From: Odiellus spinosus
Taxonomy: Eukaryota > Arthropoda > Arachnida > Opiliones > Phalangiidae
Length of the DNA stretch: 64,000 nt
Assembly (NCBI GenBank): GCA_963920705.1
Contig: OY987240.1
Span: forward strand, 868,001-932,000
Direction: 5' to 3'
Every line of letters begins with the position of its first letter. The first letter of the stretch is position 1. Shown one piece after another: positions 52,301-63,692 of this stretch. Below the pieces are notes generated by a model that was not told where the DNA came from, did not search any database, and was given only the letters and a program-made list of their open reading frames with translations. Both the position numbers and the translations under genes were made by a program.

Positions 52301-55300
52301 GACAAAATCAACACGTATCGAAAGAGCAAATATTGGTCTATCTAAAAAACAAGAGTTTTGGAAAATCCGTTGAAAAACATGGAAAATATAGCCAATTCAA
52401 AAAACATCTCATATCAAAAAGCGAATTTTTAAAATCTGAAATTTGACTATTTTGATATTGTATGGTTTCTTGAATTGGCCATATTTCTCTTGTTTTTCAA
52501 CGGATTTTTGAAAACTCTTATTATTTAGACTGTCCATTAATTGCTCTTTCGAATGACTTTGGTTTTGTCTAAATTGCCAAAACGTGACAAATATAAAATT
52601 GGTTAAAATTAAGAAAAAACGCTTAAAAATCCAAGATTATTGGATTCAAATGGACACAAAACTTTTGATTTTAAAGCGATTTAGACAAAATTAAGACCAC
52701 TCGAAAGACCAAATTTTGGTCTATCTAAAAAACAAGAGTTTTGGAAAATCCGTTGAAAAACATGGAAAATATGGCCAATTCAAAAAACATCTAATATCAA
52801 AAAGCGAATTTTTAAAATCTGAAATTTGACTATTTTGATATAGTATGATTTCTTGAATTGGTCATATTTTTCTTGTTTTTCAACGGATTTTTGAAAACTC
52901 TTATTATTTAGACTGCCCATTAATTGCTCTTTCGAATGACTTTGGTTTTGTCTAAATTGCCAAAACGTGACAAATATAAAATTGGTTAAACGTAAGCAAA
53001 AACGCTTAAAAATCCAAGATTATTGGATTTAAATGGACACAAAACTTTTGATTTTAAAGCGATTTAGACAAAATTAAGACCACTCGAAAGACCAAATTTT
53101 GGTCTATCTAAAAAACAAGAGTTTTGGAAAATCCGTTGAAAAACCCTGGAAAATATGGCCAATTCAAAAAACATCTAATATCAAAAAGCGAATTTTTAAA
53201 ATCTGAAATTTGACTATTTTGATATTGTATGATTTCTTGAATTGGCCATATTTTTCTTGTTTTTCAACGGATTTTTGAAAACTCTTATTATTTAGACTGT
53301 CCATTAATTGCTCTTTCGAATGACTTTGGTTTTGTATAAATTGCCAAAACGTGACAAATATAAAATGGGTTGAAATGAAGCTAAAACGCTTAAAAATCAA
53401 ACATTATTGGATTCAAATGGACACAAAACATTTGATTTTTAAGCGATTTAGACAAAATCAACACGTATCGAAAGAGCAAATATTGGTCTATCTAAAAAAC
53501 AAGAGTTTTGGAAAATCCGTTGAAAAACATGGAAAATATAGCCAATTCAAAAAACATCTAATATCAAAAAGCGAATTTTTAAAATCTGAAATTTGACTAT
53601 TTTGATATTGTATGATTTCTTGAATTGGCCATATTTTTCTTGTTTTTCAACGGATTTTTGAAAACTCTTATTATTTAGACAGTCCATTAATTGCTCTTTC
53701 GAATGACTTTGGTTTTGTCTAAATTGCCAAAACGTGACAAATATAAAATTGGTTAAAATTAAGAAAAAACGCTTAAAAATCCAAGATTATTGGATTCAAA
53801 TGAACACAAAACATTTGATTTTTAAGCGATTTAGACAAAATTAAGACCACTCGAAAGAGCAAATATTGGTCTATCTAAAAAACAAGAGTTTTGGAAAATC
53901 CGTTGAAAAACATGGAAAATATGGGCAATTCAAAAAACATCTAATATCAAAAAGCGAATTTTTAAAATCTGAAATTTGACTATTTTGATATTCTATGATT
54001 TCTTGAATTGGCCATATTTTTCTTGTTTTTCAACGGATTTTTGAAAACTCTTATTATTTAGACTGTCCATTAATTGCTCTTTCGAATGACTTTGGTTTTG
54101 TCTAAATTGCAAAATTATGACAAATATAAAATTGTTTAAAATTAAGCAAAAACGCTTAAAAATCCAAGATTATTGGATTAAAATGGACACAAAACTTTTG
54201 ATTTTTAAGCGATTTAGACAAAATTAAGACCACTCGAAAGAGCAAATATTGGTCTATCTGAAAATCAAGAGTTTTGGAAAATCCGTTGAAAAACATGGAA
54301 AATATGGACAATTCAAAAAACATCTAATATCAAAAAGCGAATTTTTAAAATCTGAAATTTGACTATTTTGATATTGTATGATTTCTTGAATTGGCCATAT
54401 TTTTTTATAGTTTTTCAACGGATTTTTGAAAACTCTTGTTATTTAGACTGTCCATTAATTGCTCTTTCGAGAGACTTTGGTTTTGTCTAAATTGCAAAAT
54501 TGTGACCAATATAAAATTGGTTAAAATTAAGCAAAAACGCTTAAAAATCCAAGATTATTGGATTCAAATGGACACAAAACTTTTGATTTTTAAGCGATTT
54601 AGACAAAATTAAGACCACTCGAAAGAGCAAATATTGGTCTATCTAAAAAACAAGAGTTTTGGAAAATCCGTTAAAAAACATGGAAAATATAGCCAATTCA
54701 AAAAACATCTAATATCAAAAAGCGAATTTTTAAAATCTGAAATTTGACTATTTTGATATTGTATGATTTCTTGAATTGGCCATATTTTTCTTGTTTTTCA
54801 ACGGATTTTTGAAAACTCTTATTATTTAGACAGTCCATTAATTGCTCTTTCGAATGACTTTGGTTTTGTCTAAATTGCCAAAACGTGACAAATATAAAAT
54901 GGGTTGAAATGAAGCTAAAACGCTTAAAAATCAAACATTATTGGATTCAAATGGACACAAAACATTTGATTTTTAAGCGATTTAGACAAAATCAACACGT
55001 ATCGAAAGAGCAAATATTGGTCTATCTAAAAAACAAGAGTTTTGGAAAATCCGTTGAAAAACATTGAAAATATAGCCAATTCAAAAAACATCTAATATCA
55101 AAAAGCGAATTTTTAAAATCTGAAATTTGACTATTTTGATATTGTATGGTTTCATGAATTGGCCATTATTTCTTGTTTTTCAAAGGATTTTTAAAAAAAC
55201 TCTTATTATTTAGACTGTCCATTAATTGCTCTTTCGAATGACTTTGGTTTTGTCTAAATTGCCAAAACGTGACAAATATAAAATTGGTTAAAATTAAGAA

Positions 55301-58300
55301 AAAACGCTTAAAAATCCAAGATTATTGGATTCAAATGAACACAAAACTTTTGATTTTTAAGCGATTTAGACAAAATTAAGACCACTCGAAAGAGCAAATA
55401 TTGGTCTATCTAAAAAACAAGAGTTTTGGAAAATCCGTTGAAAAACATGGAAAATATGGGCAATTCAAAAAACATCTAATATCAAAAAGCGAATTTTTAA
55501 AATCTGAAATTTGACTATTTTGATATTGTATAATTTCTTGAATTGGCCATATTTTTCTTGTTTTTCAACAGATTTTTGAAAACTCTTATTATTTAGACTG
55601 TCCATTAATTGCTCTTTCGAATGACTTTGGTTTTGTCTAAATTGCCAAAACGTGACAAATATAAAATTGGTTAAAATTAAGCAAAAACGCTTAAAAATCC
55701 AAGATTATTGGATTCAAATGGAAACAAAACTTTTGATTTTAAAGCGATTTAGACAAAATTAAGACCACTCGAAATACCAAATTTTGGTCTATCTAAAAAA
55801 CAAGAGTTTTGGAAAATCCGTTGAAAAACCTGGAAAATATGGCCAATTCAAAAAACATTTAATATCAAAAAGCGAATTTTTAAAATCTGAAATTTGACTA
55901 TTTTGATATTGTATGATTTCTTGAATTGGCCATATTTTTCTTGTTTTTCAACGGATTTTTGAAAACTCTTATTATTTAGACTGTCCATTAATTGCTCTTT
56001 CGAATGACTTTGGTTTTGTCTAAATTGCCAAAACGTGACAAATATAAAATGGGTTGAAATGAAGCTAAAACGCTTAAAAATCAAACATTATTGGATTCAA
56101 ATGGACACAAAACATTTGATTTTTAAGCGATTTAGACAAAATCAACACGTATCGAAAGAGCAAATATTGGTCTATCTAAAAAACAAGAGTTTTGGAAAAT
56201 CCGTTGAAAAACATGGAAAATATAGCCAATTCAAAAAACATCTCATATCAAAAAGCGAATTTTTAAAATCTGAAATTTGACTATTTTGATATTGTATGGT
56301 TTCTTGAATTGGCCATATTTCTCTTGTTTTTCAACGGATTTTTGAAAACTCTTATTATTTAGACTGTCCATTAATTGCTCTTTCGAATGACTTTGGTTTT
56401 GTCTAAATTGCCAAAACGTGACAAATATAAAATTGGTTAAAATTAAGAAAAAACGCTTAAAAATCCAAGATTATTGGATTCAAATGGACACAAAACTTTT
56501 GATTTTAAAGCGATTTAGACAAAATTAAGACCACTCGAAAGACCAAATTTTGGTCTATCTAAAAAACAAGAGTTTTGGAAAATCCGTTGAAAAACATGGA
56601 AAATATGGCCAATTCAAAAAACATCTAATATCAAAAAGCGAATTTTTAAAATCTGAAATTTGACTATTTTGATATAGTATGATTTCTTGAATTGGTCATA
56701 TTTTTCTTGTTTTTCAACGGATTTTTGAAAACTCTTATTATTTAGACTGCCCATTAATTGCTCTTTCGAATGACTTTGGTTTTGTCTAAATTGCCAAAAC
56801 GTGACAAATATAAAATTGGTTAAACGTAAGCAAAAACGCTTAAAAATCCAAGATTATTGGATTTAAATGGACACAAAACTTTTGATTTTAAAGCGATTTA
56901 GACAAAATTAAGACCACTCGAAAGACCAAATTTTGGTCTATCTAAAAAACAAGAGTTTTGGAAAATCCGTTGAAAAACCTGGAAAATATGGCCAATTCAA
57001 AAAACATCTAATATCAAAAAGCGAATTTTTAAAATCTGAAATTTGACTATTTTGATATTGTATGATTTCTTGAATTGGCCATATTTTTCTTGTTTTTCAA
57101 CGGATTTTTGAAAACTCTTATTATTTAGACTGTCCATTAATTGCTCTTTCGAATGACTTTGGTTTTGTATAAATTGCCAAAACGTGACAAATATAAAATG
57201 GGTTGAAATGAAGCTAAAACGCTTAAAAATCAAACATTATTGGATTCAAATGGACACAAAACATTTGATTTTTAAGCGATTTAGACAAAATCAACACGTA
57301 TCGAAAGAGCAAATATTGGTCTATCTAAAAAACAAGAGTTTTGGAAAATCCGTTGAAAAACATGGAAAATATAGCCAATTCAAAAAACATCTAATATCAA
57401 AAAGCGAATTTTTAAAATCTGAAATTTGACTATTTTGATATTGTATGATTTCTTGAATTGGCCATATTTTTCTTGTTTTTCAACGGATTTTTGAAAACTC
57501 TTATTATTTAGACAGTCCATTAATTGCTCTTTCGAATGACTTTGGTTTTGTCTAAATTGCCAAAACGTGACAAATATAAAATGGGTTGAAATGAAGCTAA
57601 AACGCTTAAAAATCAAACATTATTGGATTCAAATGGACACAAAACATTTGATTTTTAAGCGATTTAGACAAAATCAACACGTATCGAAAGAGCAAATATT
57701 GGTCTATCTAAAAAACAAGAGTTTTGGAAAATCCGTTGAAAAACATTGAAAATATAGCCAATTCAAAAAACATCTAATATCAAAAAGCGAATTTTTAAAA
57801 TCTGAAATTTGACTATTTTGATATTGTATGGTTTCATGAATTGGCCATTATTTCTTGTTTTTCAACGGATTTTTGAAAACTCTTATTATTTAGACTGTCC
57901 ATTAATTGCTCTTTCGAATGACTTTGGTTTTGTCTAAATTGCCAAAACGTGACAAATATAAAATTGGTTAAAATTAAGAAAAAACGCTTAAAAATCCAAG
58001 ATTATTGGATTCAAATGAACACAAAACATTTGATTTTTAAGCGATTTAGACAAAATTAAGACCACTCGAAAGAGCAAATATTGGTCTATCTAAAAAACAA
58101 GAGTTTTGGAAAATCCGTTGAAAAACATGGAAAATATGGGCAATTCAAAAAACATCTAATATCAAAAAGCGAATTTTTAAAATCTGAAATTTGACTATTT
58201 TGATATTCTATGATTTCTTGAATTGGCCATATTTTTCTTGTTTTTCAACGGATTTTTGAAAACTCTTATTATTTAGACTGTCCATTAATTGCTCTTTCGA

Positions 58301-60820
58301 ATGACTTTGGTTTTGTCTAAATTGCAAAATTATGACAAATATAAAATTGTTTAAAATTAAGCAAAAACGCTTAAAAATCCAAGATTATTGGATTAAAATG
58401 GACACAAAACTTTTGATTTTTAAGCGATTTAGACAAAATTAAGACCACTCGAAAGAGCAAATATTGGTCTATCTGAAAATCAAGAGTTTTGGAAAATCCG
58501 TTGAAAAACATGGAAAATATGGACAATTCAAAAAACATCTAATATCAAAAAGCGAATTTTTAAAATCTGAAATTTGACTATTTTGATATTGTATGATTTC
58601 TTGAATTGGCCATATTTTTCTTGTTTTTCAACGGATTTTTGAAAACTCTTGTTATTTAGACTGTCCATTAATTGCTCTTTCGAGAGACTTTGGTTTTGTC
58701 TAAATTGCAAAATTGTGACCAATATAAAATTGGTTAAAATTAAGCAAAAACGCTTAAAAATCCAAGATTATTGGATTCAAATGGACACAAAACTTTTGAT
58801 TTTTAAGCGATTTAGACAAAATTAAGACCACTCGAAAGAGCAAATATTGGTCTATCTAAAAAACAAGAGTTTTGGAAAATCCGTTAAAAAACATGGAAAA
58901 TATAGCCAATTCAAAAAACATCTAATATCAAAAAGCGAATTTTTAAAATCTGAAATTTGACTATTTTGATATTGTATGATTTCTTGAATTGGCCATATTT
59001 TTCTTGTTTTTCAACGGATTTTTGAAAACTCTTATTATTTAGACAGTCCATTAATTGCTCTTTCGAATGACTTTGGTTTTGTCTAAATTGCCAAAACGTG
59101 ACAAATATAAAATGGGTTGAAATGAAGCTAAAACGCTTAAAAATCAAACATTATTGGATTCAAATGGACACAAAACATTTGATTTTTAAGCGATTTAGAC
59201 AAAATCAACACGTATCGAAAGAGCAAATATTGGTCTATCTAAAAAACAAGAGTTTTGGAAAATCCGTTGAAAAACATTGAAAATATAGCCAATTCAAAAA
59301 ACATCTAATATCAAAAAGCGAATTTTTAAAATCTGAAATTTGACTATTTTGATATTGTATGGTTTCATGAATTGGCCATTATTTCTTGTTTTTCAACGGA
59401 TTTTTGAAAACTCTTATTATTTAGACTGTCCATTAATTGCTCTTTCGAATGACTTTGGTTTTGTCTAAATTGCCAAAACGTGACAAATATAAAATTGGTT
59501 AAAATTAAGAAAAAACGCTTAAAAATCCAAGATTATTGGATTCAAATGAACACAAAACTTTTGATTTTTAAGCGATTTAGACAAAATTAAGACCACTCGA
59601 AAGAGCAAATATTGGTCTATCTAAAAAACAAGAGTTTTGGAAAATCCGTTGAAAAACATGGAAAATATGGGCAATTCAAAAAACATCTAATATCAAAAAG
59701 CGAATTTTTAAAATCTGAAATTTGACTATTTTGATATTGTATAATTTCTTGAATTGGCCATATTTTTCTTGTTTTTCAACAGATTTTTGAAAACTCTTAT
59801 TATTTAGACTGTCCATTAATTGCTCTTTCGAATGACTTTGGTTTTGTCTAAATTGCCAAAACGTGACAAATATAAAATTGGTTAAAATTAAGCAAAAACG
59901 CTTAAAAATCCAAGATTATTGGATTCAAATGGAAACAAAACTTTTGATTTTAAAGCGATTTAGACAAAATTAAGACCACTCGAAATACCAAATTTTGGTC
60001 TATCTAAAAAACAAGAGTTTTGGAAAATCCGTTGAAAAACCTGGAAAATATGGCCAATTCAAAAAACATTTAATATCAAAAAGCGAATTTTTAAAATCTG
60101 AAATTTGACTATTTTGATATTGTATGATTTCTTGAATTGGCCATATTTTTCTTGTTTTTCAACGGATTTTTGAAAACTCTTATTATTTAGACTGTCCATT
60201 AATTGCTCTTTCGAATGACTTTGGTTTTGTCTAAATTGCCAAAACGTGACAAATATAAAATGGGTTGAAATGAAGCTAAAACGCTTAAAAATCCAAGATT
60301 ATTGGATTTAAATGGACACAAAACTTTTGATTTTAAAGCGATTTAGACAAAATTAAGACCACTCGAAAGACCAAATTTTGGTCTATCTAAAAAACAAGAG
60401 TTTTGGAAAATCCGTTGAAAAACCTGGAAAATATGGGCAATTCAAAAAACATCTAATATCAAAAAGCGAATTTTTAAAATCTGAAATTTGACTATTTTGA
60501 TATTCTATGATTTCTTGAATTGGCCATATTTTTCTTGTTTTTCAACGGATTTTTGAAAACTCTTATTATTTAGACTGTCCATTAATTGCTCTTTCGAATG
60601 ACTTTGGTTTTGTCTAAATTGCAAAATTATGACAAATATAAAATTGTTTAAAATTAAGCAAAAACGCTTAAAAATCCAAGATTATTGGATTAAAATGGAC
60701 ACAAAACTTTTGATTTTTAAGCGATTTAGACAAAATTAAGACCACTCGAAAGAGCAAATATTGGTCTATCTGAAAATCAAGAGTTTTGGAAAATCCGTTG
60801 AAAAACATGGAAAATATGGA
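49330..60820. repeat. Ten-monomer higher-order repeat (3,834 bp), three copies
   Basis: Copies start near 49330, 53164 and 56997. Copies 1 and 2 share CATATTTTTTTATAG (50570, 54404) and TTTTTAAAAAAACTC (51355, 55190), both absent from copy 3, so copies 1 and 2 are the closer pair. Copy 3 ends early in a chimeric monomer at ~60270, where the GAAGCTAAAACGC type joins a CCAAGATTATTGGATTTAAATGG type. Confidence 0.87.
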
Positions 60821-62411
60821 CAATTCAAAAAACATCTAATATCAAAAAGCGAATTTTTAAAATCTGAAATTTGACTATTTTGATATTGTATGATTTCTTG
60901 AATTGGCCATATTTTTCTTGTTTTTCAACGGATTTTTGAAAACTCTTGTTATTTAGACTGTCCATTAATTGCTCTTTCGAGAGACTTTGGTTTTGTCTAA
61001 ATTGCAAAATTGTGACCAATATAAAATTGGTTAAAATTAAGCAAAAACGCTTAAAAATCCAAGATTATTGGATTCAAATGGACACAAAACTTTTGATTTT
61101 TAAGCGATTTAGACAAAATTAAGACCACTCGAAAGAGCAAATATTGGTCTATCTAAAAAACAAGAGTTTTGGAAAATCCGTTGAAAAACATGGAAAATAT
61201 GGACAATTCAAAAAACATCTAATATCAAAAAGCGAATTTTTAAAATCTGAAATTTGACTATTTTGATATTGTATGATTTCTTGAATTGGCCATATTTTTC
61301 TTGTTTTTCAACGGATTTTTGAAAACTCTTGTTATTTAGACTGTCCATTAATTGCTCTTTCGAATGACTTTGGTTTTGTCTAAATTGCAATATTGTGACC
61401 AATATAAAATTGGTTAAAATCAAGCAAAAACGCTTAAAAATCCAAGATTATTGGATTCAAATGGACACAAAACTTTTGATTTTTAAGCGATTTAGACAAA
61501 ATTAAGACCACTCGAAAGAGCAAATATTGGTCTATCTAAAAAACAAGAGTTTTGGAAAATCCGTTGAAAAACATGGAAAATATAGCCAATTCAAAAAACA
61601 TCTAATATCAAAAAGCGAATTTTTAAAATCTGAAATTTGACTATTTTGATATTGTATGGTTTCTTGAATTGGCCATATTTTTCTTGTTTATCAACGGATT
61701 TTTGAAAACTCTTATTATTTAGACTGTCCATTAATTGCTCTTTCGAATGACTTTGGTTTTGTCTAAATTGCCAAAACGTGACAAATATAAAATTGGTTAA
61801 AATTAAGAAAAAACGCTTAAAAATCCAAGATTATTGGATTCAAATGGACACAAAACTTTTGATTTTAAAGCGATTTAGACAAAATTAAGACCACTCGAAA
61901 GACCAAATTTTGGTCTATCTAAAAAACAAGAGTTTTGGAAAATCCGTTGAAAAACATGGAAAATATGGCCAATTCAAAAAACATCTAATATCAAAAAGCG
62001 AATTTTTAAAATCTGAAATTTGACTATTTTGATATAGTATGATTTCTTGAATTGGTCATATTTTTCTTGTTTTTCAACGGATTTTTGAAAACTCTTATTA
62101 TTTAGACTGTCCATTAATTGCTCTTTCGAATGACTTTGGTTTTGTCTAAATTGCCAAAACGTGACAAATATAAAATTGGTTAAAATTAAGCAAAAACGCT
62201 TAAAATCCAAGATTATTGGATTCAAATGGAAACAAAACTTTTGATTTTAAAGCGATTTAGACAAAATTAAGACCACTCGAAAGACCAAATTTTGGTCTAT
62301 CTAAAAAACAAGAGTTTTGGAAAATCCGTTGAAAAACCTGGAAAATATGGCCAATTCAAAAAACATCTAATATCAAAAAGCGAATTTTTAAAATCTGAAA
62401 TTTGACTATTA

Positions 62412-62435
62412 AAAACAGGCCAGCTGGCCTGTTTT
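62412..62435. repeat. 24-bp perfect palindrome at right edge of the satellite
   Basis: AAAACAGGCCAG is followed directly by its own reverse complement, giving a 24-bp palindrome with no loop. It starts 2 bp after the last satellite base (62410). A GC-rich stem flanked by A- and T-runs also resembles a bidirectional terminator, but in eukaryotic DNA it more likely marks a cruciform-prone junction or an element end. It recurs 1,282 bp downstream. Confidence 0.95.
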
Positions 62436-62524
62436 ATTTATAGGTGTCTCAAAATTTCATTAGAAAAGTCTATGGAGATTTGTCTTATGAGGTGGAATTC
62501 TTTGTCATATTGATAACTGAGATA

Positions 62525-62557
62525 TTCTTCTTCTTCTTCTTCTTCTTCTTCTTCTTC
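62525..62557. repeat. (TTC)11 microsatellite
   Basis: Eleven perfect TTC units. The matching site in the next copy of the 1,282-bp unit has six (63811-63828). It explains the poly-Phe open frame at 62444-62689, which is not a gene. Confidence 0.97.
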
Positions 62558-62569
62558 TCCCGACCGCGA

Positions 62570-62847
62570 GTCCGTTTCATTGAGAGTTTGCATTCGAGAG
62601 AGAAAAATATGTTAGGATCATGGGGGTACTCTATATTTTTCTATGTTTTTCTGATGAATACTTCGACTGAGATAACAAAAGCTTTATAGATAACGTTGAA
62701 GCCCCGTGAAAGACGGCGTTTCATTCAGAGTTTGCATTCGAGAGAGAGAGAAATGTTGGGGTGTTCTATATTTTTTATACTTTTCTGATGTTGAATACTA
62801 CGACTGAGATAACAAAAACTTTAGATAACGTTAAAGCGAAAGACGGA
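62570..62847. repeat. Internal ~144-bp tandem duplication inside the 1,282-bp unit
   Basis: The first copy (62570-62713) and second copy (62714-62847) share CGTTTCATT, GAGTTTGCATTCGAGAGAGA, TGTTAGG/TGTTGGG, CTATATTTTT, TTTTCTGATG, GACTGAGATAACAAAA and TAGATAACGTT. Offsets drift from 144 to 138 bp through small deletions, so this duplication is older than the 1,282-bp tandem copies. Confidence 0.85.
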
Positions 62848-62908
62848 ATAAGGAAACTAATTTTTTAGTCAAAGCGAAAGACGGAATAAGGAAACTATTT
62901 TTTTAGTC
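62833..62908. repeat. 38-bp tandem duplication
   Basis: Two direct copies (62833-62870 and 62871-62908) begin AAAGCGAAAGACGGAATAAG and end TTTTTTAGTC, differing by one base. They follow on the end of the 144-bp duplication. Confidence 0.93.
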
Positions 62909-63127
62909 TCTATATCTAAGAAACGCACGGAATGTTTTGTTGATAATGTTTTATTAACAAAATTAGAATGATGTACCGTAGGGTAGATAAACTAGGGTAT
63001 TTCACATTAGCCTCAATGATATATAGAGATGAGATTTCCAAAATGTCTTAGAAAAATGGACTCTGAGACAGATTTAATTAATTCATTAGTTTATAAAAAT
63101 CGGCGGTGGGACACCACTCCCCCAGTA
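62909..63127. other. Non-repetitive part of the 1,282-bp unit
   Basis: No repeat or convincing open frame. It includes TAAACTAGGG and ATATATAGAGATGAG stretches and becomes GC-rich after 63100 (CGGCGGTGGGACACCACTCC). Confidence 0.55.
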
Positions 63128-63149
63128 GGCCACTCTTTGTTAGTGGGCC
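63128..63149. repeat. GC-rich hairpin upstream of TATA box
   Basis: GGCCACT (63128-63134) pairs with AGTGGGCC (63142-63149) with one bulged G around a CTTTGTT loop. It ends 26 bp before the TATA box. Confidence 0.6.
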
Positions 63150-63174
63150 CGTTTTTTATCTTGCCTACTTTGGG

Positions 63175-63211
63175 TATAAAAGGCTAGGTATTCAGCGAAA
63201 CAATATCATTT
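63175..63211 (+). promoter_or_regulatory. TATA box plus arthropod-type initiator
   Basis: TATAAAAGG (63175-63183) is a canonical TATA box. TCATTT at 63206-63211 fits the arthropod initiator consensus TCAKTY, with its A at 63208, 33 bp from the first T of the TATA box, near the usual spacing. Transcription would run rightwards into the short frame and polyadenylation signal. Each element alone could be chance; the ordered set raises confidence. Confidence 0.5.
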
Positions 63212-63265
63212 GACTGCTTAATATCTCGACGTCAACTTGGAAGTATTGGTTAGTCATTACTTTGA

Positions 63266-63511
63266 ATTCCAAGGTGGAAGGATAGCGTCTCATCTTCATT
63301 AACTAACTGGCGTGCCATGGAACACTCGACCATCACATTGTAAGCAGTATCTACTTATTATCTGCATAAGTCATTCTATGAAGAAACCTACCTGCTAGAA
63401 AACCGCGCTATGCGTCAAGACTTTGAGGAAGTGGGAACCCTGAGCAAGAACTTCTACATCGTCAGCCTGATCATTGCATACATGGAAATATTTATTTTAA
63501 CCATCGCGTGA
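63266..63511 (+). pseudogene. Broken short reading frame in the 1,282-bp unit
   Basis: One forward frame runs from just after a TGA (63263-63265) to the TGA at 63509-63511, with a single internal stop, TAA, at 63341-63343. Upstream of that stop an ATG (63317) gives only eight codons. Downstream, an ATG at 63410 starts a 33-codon frame beginning MRQDFEEVGTLSK and ending in a hydrophobic stretch (FYIVSLIIAYMEIFILTIA) long enough for one membrane helix. Many codons end in C or G (ATC, CTG, GTG, AAC), unlike the AT-rich surroundings, which hints at a captured gene fragment. I do not recognise the protein; it may also be chance or a real micro-protein. Confidence 0.35.
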
Positions 63512-63525
63512 ATTACGCTTGACTA

Positions 63526-63531
63526 AATAAA
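63526..63531 (+). terminator. Polyadenylation signal AATAAA
   Basis: AATAAA lies 15 bp after the TGA of the short frame and is followed within 10-30 bp by a T/G-rich stretch (TTGTTATAGAGGTGTTTTTA), as expected of a Pol II cleavage and polyadenylation site. With the initiator at 63208 it would give a transcript of about 340-350 nt. Confidence 0.45.
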
Positions 63532-63692
63532 TCATATTTGTTATAGAGGTGTTTTTATTTCAATGTCACACATACTTGTTATTTTAAAACCTTTAACTAA
63601 GGGATACTGGTCTCTTGTTTACATTTTTAGGTTTTCGGCAATATGGGTATCTAATTTTAGGAATTCCTGAAAAACTGTTACCCACCTATATT
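63532..63692. other. AT-rich tail of the 1,282-bp unit
   Basis: AT-rich sequence between the polyadenylation signal and the second palindrome. It contains no open frame or repeat that I can support. Confidence 0.55.

Larger units (their letters stand above)
1888..62410. repeat. ~383-bp complex satellite array, about 158 monomers
   Basis: The landmark AAAAAGCGAATTTTT recurs every ~383 bp from 1888 to 62375; 60,487 bp divided by 158 intervals gives a mean of 382.8 bp. Copies are head-to-tail except for two inverted monomers. Sampled lines are roughly one quarter G+C. Adjacent copies differ by scattered substitutions and 1-2-bp indels, while copies several monomers apart can be identical, which is the mark of higher-order repeats. 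Each monomer contains a dyad and shows open frames of 60-90 codons on both strands, read here as non-coding. The size is close to two nucleosome repeats. Family not recognised; a centromeric or pericentromeric role is possible but not shown. Confidence 0.98.
62411..63692. repeat. 1,282-bp tandem unit, complete copy 1
   Basis: The unit runs from the palindrome to just before the second palindrome. In order: palindrome, ATTTATAGGTGTCTC, a (TTC)11 run, an internal ~144-bp duplication, a 38-bp duplication, a less repetitive 150 bp, a GC-rich hairpin, a TATA box with initiator, a short broken frame, a polyadenylation signal and an AT-rich tail. Base composition differs clearly from the satellite. 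With only the start of a second copy visible, it could be a tandem satellite with a long unit, or tandem copies of a short element (solo LTR or Helitron-like). I see no transposase or reverse transcriptase. Confidence 0.85.

Noticed and set aside
3204..62225. Dozens of 60-90-codon frames on both strands of the 383-bp satellite
   Set aside because: They recur with the monomer, many copies carry stops, and arm-to-arm differences show no codon-position bias. I treat them as chance open frames in satellite DNA.
1888..62410. CRISPR array
   Set aside because: The periodicity is a contiguous 383-bp tandem repeat with no unique spacers between short repeats.
62412..62435. Bacterial rho-independent terminator
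   Set aside because: The palindrome has a GC stem and T-run, but the context is eukaryotic tandem repeats with a TATA/polyA unit, so a bacterial reading is not supported.
62444..62689. 81-codon frame containing a poly-Phe run
   Set aside because: It reads through the (TTC)11 microsatellite and internal duplications; no gene-like features.
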